A stretch of 64,000 nt of DNA, from contig SCUE01000025.1 of assembly GCA_004297775.1 (NCBI GenBank), positions 1 to 64,000 of the forward strand, given 5' to 3'. A program made the translations under genes and the position numbers. Each line of letters opens with the position of its first letter. The stretch's first letter is position 1. Of the stretch, positions 35,207-44,600 are shown in pieces. The DNA is from Chloroflexota bacterium. Lineage in GTDB: Bacteria > Chloroflexota > UBA6077 > FW602-bin22. Under the pieces are notes generated by a model that was given only the letters and a program-made list of their open reading frames with translations, ran no database searches and was not told the origin of the DNA.

Positions 35207-36144
35207 CGCGTCGCTCCGGCCGGCGTCGCCAGCCACTGGTCCGCGAACTCGCGCGCGACCGATGCCAGCGCCTGGCAGATGTCGTCGTCGGAGTTCGGCG
35301 CCGGGACACGGGCGAAGTGCGTGATTCCACCCGCCTCGGCCTGTTCCTTGCCCGCGATGTCGATATCGTAGAGCGTCTCGAGATGATCGCCGAAGAACTG
35401 GACCGGCGCGACCAGCGCATGGCGATGACCGCGCGATGCGAGTTCCGGCAGCACCGCGAGCATGTCGGGCTTGAGCCATTCCTCGGGTGAGTGTCCGGCG
35501 CTCTGGTAGCAGAAGTGCCAGCGTTCTCTGGGTAATCCGGCCGCGGAGGCGATGAGCTGGGCGGTTTCCCTGAGATCGTCGACGAATCCCGGCTCGCGAT
35601 CGACGACCCGCTTCGGCAGGCTGTGCGCCGTCATCAGGACCGGCACGCGATCGCGTGCCTCGACCGGGAAGCGTTCGAGGCCAGCGATGACGCGGCGCGC
35701 CATCGCGGCGATGAACGCTGGTTCGCGGTGCCAGCCTGGCACGACGCGGGCGGGCACGCCCAGTTCGTCCGAGACGGCCTTGAGAGCCGCGTCGTAGCCA
35801 CCCATGATGATCGGCGAATACTGTGGTGAGATGATGATGCCGACGATCGATGTCGCGCCGCGCGCCACCAGCGAGCGGGCGACCTCCAGGATCGACGGAT
35901 CGGAGAAGCGCATGCCCGCGCCAGCGACGGCTTCGCCATCGAGGATGCGCTCGACCCTGGCGGCCTGGGCCTGGGTGATCCGAATCAGCGGCGACCCGCC
36001 GATGATCTGATAGCGACGGCGGAAGTCGGCGACGGTCTCGTCAGCCGGCACGCGACCGCCGCGAACGCGGGTCATGTACGACGCGACGTCATCGTCGTTG
36101 GCGGGCGATCCGTAGGTCATCAGCAGAACACCGTACGTGCTCAC
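35203..36144 (-). CDS. hemH: ferrochelatase (coproporphyrin or protoporphyrin)
   Basis: 313 residues from GTG 36144, overlapping the hemE stop by GTGA. Conserved sites are VLMTAHSLPKRV (His metal ligand), LLMTYGSP near the start and WHFCYQSAGHSPEEWLKPD. It inserts Fe2+ into a porphyrin; because HemQ follows, coproporphyrin III is the likely substrate (CpfC role). The enzyme is presumably soluble or membrane-associated. Confidence 0.9.
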   Translation of the reverse strand: MSTYGVLLMTYGSPANDDDVASYMTRVRGGRVPADETVADFRRRYQIIGGSPLIRITQAQAARVERILDGEAVAGAGMRFSDPSILEVARSLVARGATSIVGIIISPQYSPIIMGGYDAALKAVSDELGVPARVVPGWHREPAFIAAMARRVIAGLERFPVEARDRVPVLMTAHSLPKRVVDREPGFVDDLRETAQLIASAAGLPRERWHFCYQSAGHSPEEWLKPDMLAVLPELASRGHRHALVAPVQFFGDHLETLYDIDIAGKEQAEAGGITHFARVPAPNSDDDICQALASVAREFADQWLATPAGATR

Positions 36145-37196
36145 GACCGCGCACCCTCCGTGTGAACGAAATCGACGAGGCGGCGGAGGACATCCGGGTC
36201 GGTATCCGGCATGACCCCGTGGCCGAGATTGAAGATGTGGCCGGGACGTCCGGCGACCGTCGACATCAGCTCGCGCGCGCCGACCAGCGTCGGTTCCCAA
36301 CCGGCCACTGGGCGCGCCGAGTCGAGATTTCCCTGAATCGCGCGGTCGTAGCCAAACCGGCGCCACGCATCCTCGAAGTCAACCCGCCAGTCGATCGAGA
36401 CGACGTCGCTGCCGGCCATCCGCGTCAGGTCGAGCAAGTGGGCGTTGGCGGTCGCGAACGACACGCTCGGGACACCCGTCTCACGCACGGCGTCGAAGAT
36501 CCGCCTGTTCCACGGCAGGACCGACCGCGCGTAGTCGGCCGGGCTGAGCGAGCCACCCCAGCTATCGAAGAGCTGAACGACCTGCGCCCCGGCGGTCACC
36601 TGCGCCTTCAAGTAGACGATCGTTGCGTCGGTCAGGCGGTCCATCAGCGCGACCCACAGATCCGGCTGGCCGAACATCATCGCGCGCGCGGCTGTGAAAT
36701 CGCGGGACGGCCGCCCCTCGATCAGGTAGCAGGCCAGCGTAAATGGCGCGCCGGCGAATCCGATCACCGCCGCCCGACCGTTCAGTTCCTGCCGGATCAT
36801 CCGAATCGCGTCGAGCACGAATGGGACATCAGCTTCAGGGTTGAGCGGGCGCAGTCGCTCGACGTCGGCGATCGACCGGATCGGCCGCTCGATGACCGGG
36901 CCAACGTCGGCAACGATGTCGACCCCGACGCCCATTCCCGCGATCGGCAGAACGATGTCGGCGAAGATGACCGCGCCATCGACGCCGAGCTGCTCGACCG
37001 GCATAAGGCTGACCCGCGCCGCCAGTTCCGGCGTTCGCGCGATCTCGAGAATCGCGTGCCTCTGGCGTAACTTCCGGTAGTCGGGGAGACAGCGTCCCGC
37101 CTGCCGCATGAACCAGACCGGGGTCGTGTCGGTTTTCGCGACACGACAGGCCGCCAGCATACGCTCGGCGTCGGTCGTCGTCGGTGAGAGTGTCAC
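36141..37196 (-). CDS. hemE: uroporphyrinogen decarboxylase
   Basis: 351 residues; signature [20 protein letters not shown] near residue 28 (the RQAGR substrate loop), [15 protein letters not shown] and [13 protein letters not shown]. It makes coproporphyrinogen III by removing four carboxyls. Overlaps hemL by four bases and hemH by four bases, so tightly coupled. Confidence 0.94.
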   Translation of the reverse strand: MTLSPTTTDAERMLAACRVAKTDTTPVWFMRQAGRCLPDYRKLRQRHAILEIARTPELAARVSLMPVEQLGVDGAVIFADIVLPIAGMGVGVDIVADVGPVIERPIRSIADVERLRPLNPEADVPFVLDAIRMIRQELNGRAAVIGFAGAPFTLACYLIEGRPSRDFTAARAMMFGQPDLWVALMDRLTDATIVYLKAQVTAGAQVVQLFDSWGGSLSPADYARSVLPWNRRIFDAVRETGVPSVSFATANAHLLDLTRMAGSDVVSIDWRVDFEDAWRRFGYDRAIQGNLDSARPVAGWEPTLVGARELMSTVAGRPGHIFNLGHGVMPDTDPDVLRRLVDFVHTEGARS

Positions 37197-38485
37197 AGTT
37201 GGGCAAATCCTCTCCGAGCGTGGTCGATCGCCTCGTCGATCGTCGCGTCGTCGTGCGCGCGCGAGACGAAGAACGCCTCGAACGCGGCCGGGGCGAGGTA
37301 AGTCCCGGCCGAGAGCATCCGCTGGAAGAACTTGGCATACGTCTCACGGCTGGCCCGCATCGCCGACGCGTAATCGACGACTGGTTCGTTCGTGAAGAAC
37401 ATCGTCGCCATCGATCCGACGCGATTGATCTGAACCGGGTGGCCGTTGGAATGAGCCGCCTCGGCGAGCGCGCTGGTCAGACGAGCCGTGCGTCGATCGA
37501 GCTCAGCGTAGAGCGCGTCGTCGAGCGCGTTCAGTGTCGCGAGGCCGGCCGCCATCGCCAGCGGATTGCCCGAGAGCGTCCCGGCCTGGTAGACACTTCC
37601 CGACGGCGCAACAAGCGACATGATGTCGCGGCGTCCGCCGTAGGCGCCGACCGGCAGGCCACCGCCGACGATCTTGCCGAGCAACGTCAAATCCGGTCGG
37701 ACCCCACACCGCGCCTGCGCGCCGCCGCGGCCGATCCGGAAGCCGGTGATGACCTCGTCGAAGATGAGCAGTGCGCCGTGTCGATCGCAGATCGACCGCA
37801 GGCCGGCGAGGAATCCTTCCGCCGGTGGGACGACGCCCATGTTTCCGGCGATCGGCTCAACGATGATCGCGGCGATCGTGGAGCCGCGCTCGGCGAAGAT
37901 CGCCTCGACCGCGGCCAGATCGTTGTACGGCGCGACGAGCGTGTCGGCCGCCCAGTGAGCCGGAACCCCCGGCGAATCCGGCAGGGCAAGCGTCGCGACG
38001 CCCGATCCGGCCTGGACGAGCAGCGCGTCGACGTGGCCGTGGTAGCAGCCGGCAAACTTGACGACGCGGTCGCGCCCGGTGAAGGCACGCGCGAGCCGCA
38101 GCGCGCTCATCGACGCCTCGGTGCCGGAATTGACGAATCTCACCATCTCGACGGATGGCATCGCCCGCGTGATGACCTCGGCCAGGGCGACCTCACGCGC
38201 GGTCGGGGCGCCAAACGTCGTGCCGGTGGACGCCGCGCCCATGATCGCGTCGACCACTTCCGGTGGCGCGTGGCCGAGGATGAGCGGACCCCACGACATC
38301 ACGAAGTCGATGAAGCTGTTGCCATCCTCATCCCAGATTCGAGCGCCCTTGCCGCGCGCGATGAAGCGTGGCATGCCGCCAACCGATCGGAACGCGCGGA
38401 CCGGGCTGTTCACACCCCCGGGCGTGACCGCGCAAGCGCGCGCGAAGAGCTTTGCGGACTGAGTCGTTACCGCGAGCGAAGCCAT
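37193..38485 (-). CDS. hemL: glutamate-1-semialdehyde 2,1-aminomutase
   Basis: 430 residues. PLP enzyme of class III aminotransferase fold: [17 protein letters not shown] at the start, [16 protein letters not shown] (Asp contacting PLP), [17 protein letters not shown] (Schiff-base Lys) and [13 protein letters not shown]. It converts glutamate-1-semialdehyde to 5-aminolevulinate, the step after HemA. Start overlaps hemB. Confidence 0.94.
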   Translation of the reverse strand: MASLAVTTQSAKLFARACAVTPGGVNSPVRAFRSVGGMPRFIARGKGARIWDEDGNSFIDFVMSWGPLILGHAPPEVVDAIMGAASTGTTFGAPTAREVALAEVITRAMPSVEMVRFVNSGTEASMSALRLARAFTGRDRVVKFAGCYHGHVDALLVQAGSGVATLALPDSPGVPAHWAADTLVAPYNDLAAVEAIFAERGSTIAAIIVEPIAGNMGVVPPAEGFLAGLRSICDRHGALLIFDEVITGFRIGRGGAQARCGVRPDLTLLGKIVGGGLPVGAYGGRRDIMSLVAPSGSVYQAGTLSGNPLAMAAGLATLNALDDALYAELDRRTARLTSALAEAAHSNGHPVQINRVGSMATMFFTNEPVVDYASAMRASRETYAKFFQRMLSAGTYLAPAAFEAFFVSRAHDDATIDEAIDHARRGFAQL

Positions 38486-39462
38486 GACGCTGCCTCCAGT
38501 GCGTGGTAGGTGACGATGAGGTCCGCGCCGGCCCGTCGAAATGCCGTCAGACTCTCGAGAACGATGCTGCGCTCGTCGATCCAGCCGTTCGCGGCGGCGG
38601 CCTTGACCATCGCGTACTCGCCGCTGACGGAGTACGCGGCCAGAGGTACGTCGAAGCGATCGCGCGCGCGCGCCAGCACATCCAGGTAGGCGAGACCCGG
38701 CTTGACGAGGACGATGTCGGCGCCCTGCTCGATGTCGAGTTCGATCTCGCGAAGCGCCTCGCGCCCGTTGCGGGGATCCATCTGGTGCGACCGCCGATCG
38801 CCGAACGTCGGTGCGGATCCGGCCGCTTCACGAAACGGACCGTAGAAGGCGGAGGCGAACTTGGCGGCGTACGAGACGATCGGAAGATGGCTGAATCCGG
38901 CGCCGTCGAGCGAGCGGCGAATCGCGCCGATGCGACCGTCGAACATGTCCGATGGCGCGATGAGATCGGCCCCGGCGGCGGCGTGACTCGTCGCGACCCG
39001 ACAGAGCGCCGCCACGCTCGCGTCATTGACCGGGTTCTCCGGCGCTCCGTCGGGAACGAATCCGCAGTGCCCGTGGCTGGTGTACTCGCAGAGGCACACG
39101 TCGGTGATGACGACCAGATCGGGCGCAACCTGTTTGATCCGACGGACCGCCCGTTGGACGACACCGGCGTCGTCCCAGGCCCCGCGACCATCGTCGTGCT
39201 TCTCATCGGGCACACCAAACAGGAGCACCGCGCCGATACCGGCATTGGCGGCGGCCTCGACAATGCGCGGAAGTGCCGCGAGCGACCAGCGTTCGACGCC
39301 GGGCATCGATGTGATTGGGCGCGTTCCACTGGCGGCCTCATCGATGAAGAGCGGCCGGATGAGATTGCGCGGCGCGATGTCGACCTCGGCGATCAGGTTG
39401 CGTAGCGCGGCCGTTCGTCGAAGTCGGCGCGGTCGATGGATCAGATCGAGTTGCTCGGTCAC
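38467..39462 (-). CDS. hemB: delta-aminolevulinic acid dehydratase (porphobilinogen synthase)
   Basis: 331 residues. Zinc-type cysteines appear in [14 protein letters not shown], and [11 protein letters not shown] carries a Schiff-base Lys. Condenses two 5-aminolevulinates to porphobilinogen in the cytoplasm. It overlaps hemL by 19 bases and hemD by four bases. Confidence 0.94.
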   Translation of the reverse strand: MTEQLDLIHRPRRLRRTAALRNLIAEVDIAPRNLIRPLFIDEAASGTRPITSMPGVERWSLAALPRIVEAAANAGIGAVLLFGVPDEKHDDGRGAWDDAGVVQRAVRRIKQVAPDLVVITDVCLCEYTSHGHCGFVPDGAPENPVNDASVAALCRVATSHAAAGADLIAPSDMFDGRIGAIRRSLDGAGFSHLPIVSYAAKFASAFYGPFREAAGSAPTFGDRRSHQMDPRNGREALREIELDIEQGADIVLVKPGLAYLDVLARARDRFDVPLAAYSVSGEYAMVKAAAANGWIDERSIVLESLTAFRRAGADLIVTYHALEAASWLRSR

Positions 39463-40217
39463 GTCGCGAGCGCCTCACTCGGCGGTAGAAACGGCGCGAC
39501 CGCGTCGAGGAATCCGTGCAGATCGACCGACCGAGACACGCGCGCCGGCGGGAGACCCAGCTCGATCGCGGCCGCTCCGGTGGTCGGGCCGATCGCGACG
39601 ATCGGCGCGCGACAGCAGGCATCGTGCCCGACCGCGACGATGAGGCCGCGAACGGCGCTCGGACTCGACACGACGATCGCCCGCACGCGATCGGCGAGCA
39701 GATCGCGTCGAAACCTGGGTGATTTTCGCGCGCGTACGGTCGTGCGGTACGCCTCGATCGCGTGTACGGTCGCGCCACGTCGGACGAGGATGCTCGGCAC
39801 TTGATCGTCGGCGCGATCGCCGCGTGGAAGAAGGATCGACTCCCGTTCGTCGATCGGCATCGTCTCGGCCAGGCTGACGCCGGTCGCTCGTCGCGGCGTC
39901 CAGATGTCGGTCCATCCGGCGCGTCTGGCCGCGCGCGCGGTCGCCGGACCGACCGCTGCGACGCGCGTTTCGCGGGACGATCCGTTGGCGTACGGCCGAA
40001 ACGCCGCGACCGCGTTGACGCTGGTGAACACGATCCAGTCGAACTCGGCGAGCCGCGTCGCGACGTCGACCAGTTGCGATGGATCGCTCGGTGGCGACAC
40101 ATCGAGAACACTCAGGCAGCGCGCCTCGACGCCCCGATCGCCGAGCGCATCGACCAGATGCCGGGCGCGGCCGCGCGGGCGCGCGATCAGAATGTACTGA
40201 CCGGATTCTCTCGTCAC
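39459..40217 (-). CDS. hemD: uroporphyrinogen-III synthase
   Basis: 252 residues from GTG 40217, GTGA-overlapping the fusion gene stop. HemD is poorly conserved; visible support is the two-lobe pattern with FDWIVFTSVNAVAAF, VAAVGPATARAARR, DLLADRVRAIVVSSPSAV and IVAIGPTTGAAAIELG. It closes hydroxymethylbilane with inversion of ring D. Position between hemC and hemB agrees. Confidence 0.86.
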   Translation of the reverse strand: MTRESGQYILIARPRGRARHLVDALGDRGVEARCLSVLDVSPPSDPSQLVDVATRLAEFDWIVFTSVNAVAAFRPYANGSSRETRVAAVGPATARAARRAGWTDIWTPRRATGVSLAETMPIDERESILLPRGDRADDQVPSILVRRGATVHAIEAYRTTVRARKSPRFRRDLLADRVRAIVVSSPSAVRGLIVAVGHDACCRAPIVAIGPTTGAAAIELGLPPARVSRSVDLHGFLDAVAPFLPPSEALAT

Positions 40218-42355
40218 GGAGTTACCTCCACGTTGGTCGCGAAGCAGCCGCAAGGCGTGGCAAGGGCCGCGATAACGCGCGCCGCCGCCGTGACCCCGAG
40301 GCGGAAGCCGTCGTCCGCCGCCCCATCGACAACGATCGTCGCGCGCCGATCGCCGTCGGCCGCGAACGCGCGCACGTGCATCGACTCGCGATTGATTCGG
40401 GCATAGGCGCCGACGCCGAGCTCACAACCCGCGCCCATCGCCAAAAGGAATGCGCGCTCGGCTTCGACACAGCGCCGTGTCGAGCCGTCGTCGATGCGCC
40501 CGAGGATTTCGCGAACAGTCCAGTCGTCGGCCCGGCACTGAATGCCGAGTGCGCCCTGCCCGACCATCGGCACGAGACGCTCGGCGTCGATCGGATAGGT
40601 GACGCGATCGAGCCGCCCGAGCCGTTCGAGGCCGGCCATCGCCAGGATCAGCCCGTCCACATCGCCGCGATCGAGCTTGGTCAGTCGGGTATCGACGTTG
40701 CCGCGAATCTCGACCAGACGGAGATCGGGTCGAATCGCGCGAAGATGGCTGGCACGGCGGGGCGAACCGGTTCCGACGATCGCGCCACGCGGCAGTTCGG
40801 GCCACGGCGCCGGACCGCCGAGATCGCGCGCATCCGGCCGTAGCGCGAGGGCATCGCGCGGATCGCCGCGACGCGGAAACGCCGCGAAGACCAGTCCGGG
40901 GCGCTCGCCGGCGGGAACGTCTTTCAGACTGTGGACCGCGATGTCGACGCGACCGTCGCGTAGCGCGTTCTCGATCTCGGTCACAAACGCGCCGACGCCG
41001 CCGATTTCTCGAATCGGCGCCTCGGACTGGCGATCGCCGACCGAGGAGAGCGGCACGATCGTGACAGTCAGACCGGGCCGGGCGCGCCGGATGAGTTCGA
41101 CGACGATGTCGGTCTGCGCGCGGGCGAGCGCGCTCCGTCGCGTGCCAATGCGGATTGCGCGCTCGCGTGGGTTCAGCATTGGGCCGGTTCCGAGGTCGTG
41201 ACCGGATCCGCCGCGCAGGGCGACACTCGGGAGATGCAGCAGCGACGCCGCGACCTGCCGCGTCGCTCGATCGACCGCCGCGCGACCCTCGGGAGACAGA
41301 TTGCGTGACGCGCGGCGGGCGATGGCCGCGCGTCTGGTCTCAGCCGCCGTGTGGAGGGCCGCGATCGTCGAAGCCGCGGCCAGGACGCGCGTCCGGGTGG
41401 CGAAGGCCGCGACGTGATCGGCCACAATCGCACGGACCGCCGGCGCATCGATCATGCGTTCGCGCGACGTCTCCGCGGCCAGCGCGTGGACGGCGTCGAG
41501 GTCGATTAACGTCACACCCGGCAGTGCGCCGATGTCTGGATCGGTATCGCGCGGGACCGCCAGGTCGACGATCAATAGAGGACGCGCGCCGCGTCGCGCC
41601 ATCGATCGAGCGACGAGATCGCGATCCAGAACCCACGACGGCGCCGACGTCGCCGTGATGACGACAGTGGCCAGGGCAACGGCGGCCGAGAGGTCGTCGA
41701 GCCCGAGGGCGCGACCGGGCGCCCGCGCGACGGCAACGGCGCGATCCAGTGAGCGATTCGCGATGTCGATCCGCGGAACGCCGAGTCGGCGCAGCCCGGC
41801 CGCGATGAGCGTGCCGGTATGCCCGGCGCCCACGACGAGGGCGTGGTCGATCGGACCCGCAACGTGTTGCCGCGTCACGGCCAGCGCGGCCGCGCCAATC
41901 GAGGCCGGGCCTCGCGCGATGCCGGTTGTTGCGCGAGCGGCCCGGCCGGCGCGGATCGCCTCGGTGGCGAGCGCATCCAGAACCGGCCCAAGCGCGCCGC
42001 GCTCGCGCGCGATGGCGCGTGCGTGGGCTATTTGACCGAGGATTTCCGGCTCGCCGACCAGTTCGGACTCGAGCCCCGCCGCGACCGCCATCAGGTGCTC
42101 GGCTACGTCGAGCCCGGAGACGCGGTGTGAGGCGCGGTTCCAGGTGATCGCCGCGGCTGGCGTCGTTCCGCCACGAGACGCGAGCGTGTACAGCTCGACG
42201 CGGTGGCAGGTCACCAGCGCGAACGCCTCATCGACCGCGCCCTGGACCGACGCTAGGAGCGCCGCGGCGTCCCCAACGTCGCCCGCGACCCGATCGCGCT
42301 CGATCGCATCGAAGGCGCGCAGGTCGATCGCGCGCAGCGTGAGACGTTCGAGCAC
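40214..42355 (-). CDS. hemA: glutamyl-tRNA reductase fused to porphobilinogen deaminase (HemA-HemC)
   Basis: One frame of 713 residues. HemA part (about 1-375): nucleophilic C50 in VTCHRVELY, then AAGLESELVGEPEILGQ and the NADPH-binding ALVVGAGHTGTLIAAGL. A short linker leads to HemC (about 393-713): IRIGTRRSALARAQTD, VHSLKDVP, GTGSPRRASHLRAIRPD, EIRGNVDTRL and dipyrromethane-binding C644 in GCELGVGAY. M393 is a possible internal start giving a free HemC. The fusion joins the first and fourth steps from glutamyl-tRNA. Confidence 0.9.
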   Translation of the reverse strand: MLERLTLRAIDLRAFDAIERDRVAGDVGDAAALLASVQGAVDEAFALVTCHRVELYTLASRGGTTPAAAITWNRASHRVSGLDVAEHLMAVAAGLESELVGEPEILGQIAHARAIARERGALGPVLDALATEAIRAGRAARATTGIARGPASIGAAALAVTRQHVAGPIDHALVVGAGHTGTLIAAGLRRLGVPRIDIANRSLDRAVAVARAPGRALGLDDLSAAVALATVVITATSAPSWVLDRDLVARSMARRGARPLLIVDLAVPRDTDPDIGALPGVTLIDLDAVHALAAETSRERMIDAPAVRAIVADHVAAFATRTRVLAAASTIAALHTAAETRRAAIARRASRNLSPEGRAAVDRATRQVAASLLHLPSVALRGGSGHDLGTGPMLNPRERAIRIGTRRSALARAQTDIVVELIRRARPGLTVTIVPLSSVGDRQSEAPIREIGGVGAFVTEIENALRDGRVDIAVHSLKDVPAGERPGLVFAAFPRRGDPRDALALRPDARDLGGPAPWPELPRGAIVGTGSPRRASHLRAIRPDLRLVEIRGNVDTRLTKLDRGDVDGLILAMAGLERLGRLDRVTYPIDAERLVPMVGQGALGIQCRADDWTVREILGRIDDGSTRRCVEAERAFLLAMGAGCELGVGAYARINRESMHVRAFAADGDRRATIVVDGAADDGFRLGVTAAARVIAALATPCGCFATNVEVTP

Positions 42356-42374
42356 CAGTCGCGAATGCTACGGC

Positions 42375-42410
42375 TGAGGTGGTACCCAGACTCTCGCTGG
42401 GTAGTCCTCA
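42375..42410 (-). promoter_or_regulatory. hairpin between the two-component operon and hemAC
   Basis: TGAGG...CCTCA outer and TACCCAG...CTGGGTA inner stems with a seven-base loop and a small internal loop. It lies 20 bases upstream of the HemA-HemC start on the leftward transcript and 33 bases after the response regulator stop. It may be a terminator without T tract or a leader element. No ligand-binding motif is clear. Confidence 0.4.
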
Positions 42411-42441
42411 TGTTCGGGCGGGGATGACCCCCAATTCGGAG

Positions 42442-43092
42442 CTAGGGACGGGCGATCAAGCCATGTTCCTCGGCCGCGTGGACCAGTTGCTCGCGGTCGT
42501 GAACGTCGAGCTTGGCCATGAGGTTCGCGCGATGGTTCTCGACCGTCTTGACGCTGAGTGTCAGGCGATCGGCGATCGCGCGATTGGTCAGGCCGTCGGC
42601 GATGTGGCCCAGCACCTCGCGCTCGCGCGCGGTTAGCGTGACGCCGGTCGGCGCGTCATCGAGCCGCTTCAGGTAGTCGTCGATGACACGGCGCGCGATC
42701 GACGGGTACAGGAAAGCCTCGCCGGCATGGGCGGCGCGAATGGCCGTGCCAAGCTCCGAGGTGGCGGTTCGCTTCAGGACGTAGCCGCTCGCTCCGGCAC
42801 GCAGGAGGCGCGTGACGTACTCCTGGTTATCGTGCACGCTGAGGCCGATGACGCGGGTCGCCGGGTGGGATCGACGGATCTCAGCCGTCGCGTCGATGCC
42901 GTTCATGCCGGGCATACTGACGTCCATGAGAATGACGTCCGGCGCCAGACGAGCCACCAAGTCGACCGCGCCCCGTCCGTCGGCCGCCTCACCGACGACG
43001 TCCATGTCGCCGAGCGAGGTGAGGCAGGCCCGAATCCCCTCTCGCACCAGCGTGTGATCGTCCGCGATCGCGACGCGAATCCGCGCGCTCAC
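42442..43092 (-). CDS. NarL/FixJ-type response regulator
   Basis: 216 residues: receiver with phosphoacceptor D57 (VILMDVSMPGMNG) and C-terminal LuxR-type helix-turn-helix (LTAREREVLGHIADGLTNRAIADRLTLSVKTVENH). Follows its histidine kinase by seven bases. It probably regulates transcription; targets unknown. Confidence 0.9.
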   Translation of the reverse strand: MSARIRVAIADDHTLVREGIRACLTSLGDMDVVGEAADGRGAVDLVARLAPDVILMDVSMPGMNGIDATAEIRRSHPATRVIGLSVHDNQEYVTRLLRAGASGYVLKRTATSELGTAIRAAHAGEAFLYPSIARRVIDDYLKRLDDAPTGVTLTAREREVLGHIADGLTNRAIADRLTLSVKTVENHRANLMAKLDVHDREQLVHAAEEHGLIARP

Positions 43093-43099
43093 CGGCCAG

Positions 43100-44197
43100 T
43101 CATTTCGACGACGCCGAAGCGAGGACGCGCTCTGACCCGTTGTGGGCGGTCTTCACCGAAACGCCATCGCGGTGGGCGTCGGCCGGGATCGAGAAGCGCA
43201 GACGCGTGCCGCCCACCGCCCGCGGGCCGATTTCGAACTCACCGTTCAGGAGATACGCGCGCTCGGCGATGCCGAAGAGGCCGAGTCGCCGCGTGTCAGC
43301 GCGATCTCCCTCGACCGGCGCTATTCCCCGACCATCGTCCTCGACCAGAGCGACGAGTCGATCGGCATCACGCGCGAGACGGATCGTCACGCCGGTGGCC
43401 GCGGCATGCTTCACGACGTTTGTGAGCGCCTCCTGGACGACCCGGAACAGCGCGATTTCGATGTCGACGCCGAATCGTTCGCTCTCATCGACGCCGACGA
43501 CGACGAACTCGATCGCCAATCCGGACCGGGCCATGACCGCTCGCGCGTAGGAGCGAATCGCCGCGACCAGACCGAGATCGTCGAGAACTGACGGACGCAG
43601 ATCGATCGCGAGATTGCGAATCTCATCGAGCGTCGCGATAGCCATGTCGCGGAGACGTCGGACATTCGCGCGGGCGTCGGCCAGATGGTCGCCACGCATC
43701 TCGTTCTCGCCGCGTTCGAGACCGATGATCAGCGCGGTCAGGGCCTGGCCGGCCTCATCGTGCAGCTCCCGCGAGATGCGCTGTCGTTCGGCCTCTTGCG
43801 CGGCGATGACCTCGGTCGCCAGGACCCGCAGCCGGTCGTTCTGCTCGGCGACGCGCGCATTCGCTTGACTGAGCGCGGTCCAGAGATCGCCGACCGCGCG
43901 AGCGACCGCGCGCGTGTCCGGATCGCCGCCGGCGCCCGATGGCAGAACCATGTCCGCGCCGTTCGACCGAAATCGGTCGATCGCGACGCGGAGATCGCGC
44001 AATGGGCGGAATGTGTACTCGATGCCCCTCCACGTCACGAGAGCACTGACCGCCAGGGCAAAGCCAATCAAGGTGAGATGCATCGCGGTCGTGATCGCGC
44101 CCGGCTGGAGGAACCGAGTCGTGATCTCGGTCGCGAGCCAGCCACCACCCATGACGCAGACGAGATTCGTCAGGAAGATTCGCCAGAAGATCGGCAT
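43100..44197 (-). CDS. membrane sensor histidine kinase (HisKA_3 type)
   Basis: 365 residues with two N-terminal membrane segments (about 5-25 and 38-58), a short cytoplasmic linker with HAMP-like sequence, phosphoacceptor H146 in RISRELHDEAGQALTAL and an HATPase_c domain (VQEALTNVVKHA N-box, EDDGRGIAPV G1). The extracellular part is tiny, so it may sense within the membrane. It forms an operon with the NarL regulator and is divergent from the peptide/comQ-like locus, 199 bases away. Confidence 0.88.
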   Translation of the reverse strand: MPIFWRIFLTNLVCVMGGGWLATEITTRFLQPGAITTAMHLTLIGFALAVSALVTWRGIEYTFRPLRDLRVAIDRFRSNGADMVLPSGAGGDPDTRAVARAVGDLWTALSQANARVAEQNDRLRVLATEVIAAQEAERQRISRELHDEAGQALTALIIGLERGENEMRGDHLADARANVRRLRDMAIATLDEIRNLAIDLRPSVLDDLGLVAAIRSYARAVMARSGLAIEFVVVGVDESERFGVDIEIALFRVVQEALTNVVKHAAATGVTIRLARDADRLVALVEDDGRGIAPVEGDRADTRRLGLFGIAERAYLLNGEFEIGPRAVGGTRLRFSIPADAHRDGVSVKTAHNGSERVLASASSK

Positions 44198-44396
44198 GGC
44201 GCAAGCTTAGGCCGCGTCAGCGACGCGATGCGGGTGCCTTGCGAACCCGCGAACATTCGGATTGCTTTCCATGGGCATCAGGGGTATGAAACCTCGTACT
44301 TTCCCCAGTACACAGGTCGGCAGAATTACGCGAAGATTCGCCCACGCTGATGATCAGCGGGTCTCGCGTGGCGATACCCCGAGGGAGGACAGGCGA
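44198..44396. promoter_or_regulatory. divergent spacer with three inverted repeats
   Basis: Between the two signalling operons are GTACT-N6-AGTAC at 44296-44311 (NarL-like arrangement), GCGAA-GA-TTCGC at 44330-44341 and CGCTGA-TGA-TCAGCG at 44345-44359. The GGGAGGAC ribosome binding site of the peptide gene is at 44384-44391. They are candidate sites for the NarL/LuxR regulators or an mRNA hairpin near the rightward start. Promoter boxes cannot be placed with certainty. Confidence 0.4.
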
Positions 44397-44600
44397 ATGG
44401 ACACAGTTGCACTCCGGCATGCCGTTCGGGCCGCTGTTCGCGGCGGCGATGCATCGTCAACCGTGAAGGGTGCCGATCGGGCCGCGATCGTGGCCTGGCA
44501 GCGCAAGGCTCGGGCGGCCGGCTCGCCGGCGCGACTCGTGCCACCGACGATGGCCTTCATCTGGGTAGCTCCACCCGAAGGCGTTGCCGCCCCGGCCTAG
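44397..44600 (+). CDS. small Trp-containing peptide, candidate ComX-like pre-pheromone
   Basis: 67 residues from ATG 44397, GGGAGGAC upstream. An Ala/Arg-rich N-terminal part is followed by a Pro-rich tail, PPTMAFIWVAPPEGVAAPA, with a Trp 12 residues from the end. ComX pheromones are the C-terminal pieces of such short peptides, isoprenylated on Trp by ComQ. The gene overlaps the prenyl-synthetase-like gene by 17 bases and precedes a ComP-like kinase and a ComA-like regulator. There is no sequence match to Bacillus ComX that I can claim; the assignment rests on size, Trp, tail and locus. Confidence 0.5.
   Translation: MDTVALRHAVRAAVRGGDASSTVKGADRAAIVAWQRKARAAGSPARLVPPTMAFIWVAPPEGVAAPA

Noticed and set aside
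37184..38509. 441-codon plus-strand frame
   Set aside because: It is fully antisense to hemL, whose motifs are clear; the plus frame is low-complexity and basic.
42375..42410. T-box-like GGTGGTACC on the plus strand
   Set aside because: The sequence resembles the T-box antiterminator core, but no plus-strand gene lies downstream; all neighbours are transcribed leftward, and the rest of a T-box (stem I specifier) is not seen.
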